Source of the DNA: Vulcanimicrobiota bacterium
GTDB lineage: Bacteria > Eremiobacterota > Eremiobacteria > Baltobacterales > Baltobacteraceae
Direction: 5' to 3'
DNA length: 8,349 nt
NCBI GenBank assembly: GCA_028287545.1
Contig: JAQBPL010000287.1
Coordinates: forward strand, 1 to 8,349
Positions 7,503-8,349 of the stretch are shown here, one piece after another (positions within the stretch are counted from its first letter, which is position 1; each line of letters begins with the position of its first letter). The position numbers and the translations under genes are program-made. A model generated the notes under the pieces. It searched no databases, was not told where the DNA came from, and saw nothing but the letters and a program-made list of their open reading frames with translations.

Positions 7503-7880
7503 ATGCGGGGCCAGCTCCTCTCCGCCGCGATCGCCGTGTCGATCGCGGCGGCGGGATGCGCTCAGCACGCCGCCGACCCGCAGGCGCTCGCCGACGACAC
7601 GACTCGGGGCGTCTACGACGTCGATCTGGCGCGAGCGACCGAGCACTTCGACGACGCGCTCAAAACGCAGGTGAACCGCGCGTCGGTCGGCCTGCTCTCC
7701 GACCGAATGCACGCACTGGGTACGTACCACGGCCTCAAGCAAGTGGCGGCCGAGCCCGACAAGGGCCGCTACGACTACGAAGCCGCCTTCGACAAAGGCA
7801 CGCTGCTGGTGCAGATCCGGATCGACCCGGATCAGAAGCTCGGCGCCTACCGCATCGTCCCCGCCCCCGCGTCCGGGTAA
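7503..7880 (+). CDS. Small lipoprotein, DUF3887-like
   Basis: The 125-residue protein begins MRGQLLSAAIAVSIAAAGC, a lipoprotein signal with the lipobox AAGC and the acylated Cys at residue 19. The mature part, VDLARATEHFDDALKTQVN...LSDRMHALGTYHGLKQV...YDYEAAFDKGTLLVQIRIDPDQKLGAYRIVP, has a helix-helix-strand-strand pattern resembling the DUF3887/NTF2-like group of small extracytoplasmic domains. In such proteins a short helical start (FD..MK..L) leads to a sheet carrying the fluid core. I infer this from pattern memory, so the family call is moderate and no molecular function is known. The ATG at 7503 is chosen over an in-frame ATG at 7467, which lies inside the previous gene and would spoil the signal peptide. 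The gap to the previous stop is 4 bases and no good ribosome-binding site is seen, so translation may depend on the upstream gene. A 12-bp perfect hairpin falls in its signal-peptide codons. Confidence 0.85.
   Translation: MRGQLLSAAIAVSIAAAGCAQHAADPQALADDTTRGVYDVDLARATEHFDDALKTQVNRASVGLLSDRMHALGTYHGLKQVAAEPDKGRYDYEAAFDKGTLLVQIRIDPDQKLGAYRIVPAPASG
7522..7551 (+). repeat. 12-bp perfect inverted repeat with 6-base loop inside the lipoprotein signal sequence
   Basis: The left arm CCGCCGCGATCG (7522-7533) is exactly complementary to the right arm CGATCGCGGCGG (7540-7551), with the loop CCGTGT between. It begins 17 bases after the start codon and encodes part of SAAIAVSIAAA. In mRNA it would form a very GC-rich hairpin near the translation start. 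Confidence 0.85.
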
Positions 7881-7890
7881 GGACGACCGT

Positions 7891-7927
7891 CAGGGGCCAC
7901 CCCCGGGCCCCCTGAGCGTCCCGGGGG
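7891..7927 (+). terminator. GC-rich inverted repeats after the lipoprotein gene, possible terminator or attenuator-like structure
   Basis: Two mutually exclusive stems can be drawn. CAGGGG (7891-7896) pairs with CCCCTG (7909-7914). CCCCCGGG (7900-7907) pairs perfectly with CCCGGGGG (7920-7927), an 8-bp stem with a 12-base loop. They overlap, so only one can form at a time. There is no T-run after either. The position, 10-47 bases after the stop codon, suits a factor-dependent or imperfect terminator. Confidence 0.45.
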
Positions 7928-7982
7928 CTCCCGCGACGCGGCGCGAAGAGCGCGGCGAAACGCTTTTCGTCACCGAAGGGTC

Positions 7983-8349
7983 GTGCGATACGGCCCTCTT
8001 CCACGTTCAGGAGTTCAATCGCACCCATTTGCTACGTTCACCGTCGACGATCTCGTAATCGTGGCAGGCCCTGTCGGCTATCATGCCGCGATCCGGCTCG
8101 GCCAGCTCGGCAAAAAGGTCGTCTGCTTCGACCGTGACGAGGTCGGCGGCGTCTGCCTGAACTGGGGCTGCATCCCGACCAAGGCTCTCCTCCACGTGGG
8201 CGAGATCTCGCGCCAGATCGAGCACGCCGGCGAGATCGGGCTGAAGGTGCCGAAAGCCGAAGTCGACCGCGAAGGCGTGGCGGCGTTCACCGGCAAGGTC
8301 GTCAAGGCCAACGTCGGCGGCGTCAACCAGCTCTTCAAAGCCAACGGCG
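7983..8349 (+). CDS. lpd: Dihydrolipoamide dehydrogenase, N-terminal part; 3' end cut by the window, start uncertain
   Basis: FAD flavoenzyme that reoxidises dihydrolipoamide in 2-oxo acid dehydrogenase or glycine cleavage complexes, passing electrons to NAD+. The frame reads FTVDDLVIVAGPVGYHAAIRLGQLGKKVVCFDRDEVGGVCLNWGCIPTKALLHVGEISRQI and stays open to the window end. The redox-active disulfide motif GGVCLNWGCIP is intact, with Cys codons at 8154 and 8169. Homology begins at about 8028-8037. The only ordinary start codon upstream in this frame is GTG at 7983, which would add an atypical leader (VRYGPLPRSGVQSHP); GTG at 8061 would remove the first strand. The Gly-rich motif is one residue short, AGPVG where G(A/G)GPGG is usual, losing the first Gly. 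The gene may be slightly damaged, carry sequence errors, or use an unusual start. The identity as Lpd is firm; integrity and start are not. Confidence 0.8.
   Translation, partial: MRYGPLPRSGVQSHPFATFTVDDLVIVAGPVGYHAAIRLGQLGKKVVCFDRDEVGGVCLNWGCIPTKALLHVGEISRQIEHAGEIGLKVPKAEVDREGVAAFTGKVVKANVGGVNQLFKANG
8009..8013 (+). promoter_or_regulatory. Candidate ribosome-binding site AGGAG for lpd
   Basis: AGGAG lies 14 bases before the codon (8028) where homology to other dihydrolipoamide dehydrogenases suggests the protein should begin. It argues that the real start is near 8028 and not at the upstream in-frame GTG at 7983, yet no ATG, GTG or TTG in the lpd frame follows it until 8061. Confidence 0.4.

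Noticed and set aside
1..8349. Search for CRISPR arrays, tRNA genes, transposases, phage or defence genes
   Set aside because: No direct-repeat array, no tRNA-like cloverleaf and no mobile-element protein was recognised by eye; all long frames are explained by metabolic or envelope genes.

Overview
This window is a high-GC bacterial segment with every supported gene on the + strand. The first four fifths is a tightly packed trehalose/alpha-glucan cluster. It opens inside a trehalose synthase (treS) fused to a maltokinase-like domain, followed by treZ (maltooligosyltrehalose trehalohydrolase) and treY (maltooligosyltrehalose synthase). The treZ/treY junction is a 4-base GTGA stop/start overlap. 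The treS/treZ junction overlaps by 10 bases from an ATG, or by 4 bases from a GTG. The three genes are therefore probably one translationally coupled operon, and its upstream part lies outside the window.

TreY and TreZ together release trehalose from the reducing end of a linear alpha-1,4-glucan, and TreS interconverts trehalose and maltose. In known TreS-Mak fusions the kinase then makes maltose-1-phosphate for GlgE. Here the maltokinase-like half can be followed over its whole length, but the residues needed for ATP and metal chemistry are replaced (HGD-type loop Asp to Arg, DFE-type Asp to Gly, beta-3 Lys to Ser, alpha-C Glu to Ala). I read it as a TreS-pseudokinase fusion, which is the most interesting observation in the window.

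After treY comes a 96-base gap holding a short GC hairpin and a strong ribosome-binding site. Two small envelope genes follow, 4 bases apart. The first encodes a signal-peptide protein with a Gly-rich hydrophobic segment and a charged, probably helical body. The second encodes a 125-residue lipoprotein that resembles the DUF3887 fold family. A GC-rich gap with overlapping inverted repeats (about 7881-8010) leads to the 5' end of a dihydrolipoamide dehydrogenase gene (lpd), cut by the window end. Its beginning looks irregular: no ordinary start codon where homology predicts one, and one Gly missing from the FAD-binding motif.

The organism cannot be fixed from this sequence. The GC content, the gene set and the style of the small secreted protein would fit an uncultured soil-type lineage such as Eremiobacterota (WPS-2), but that is a guess. 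I see no tRNA, rRNA, CRISPR array, insertion sequence or phage gene.
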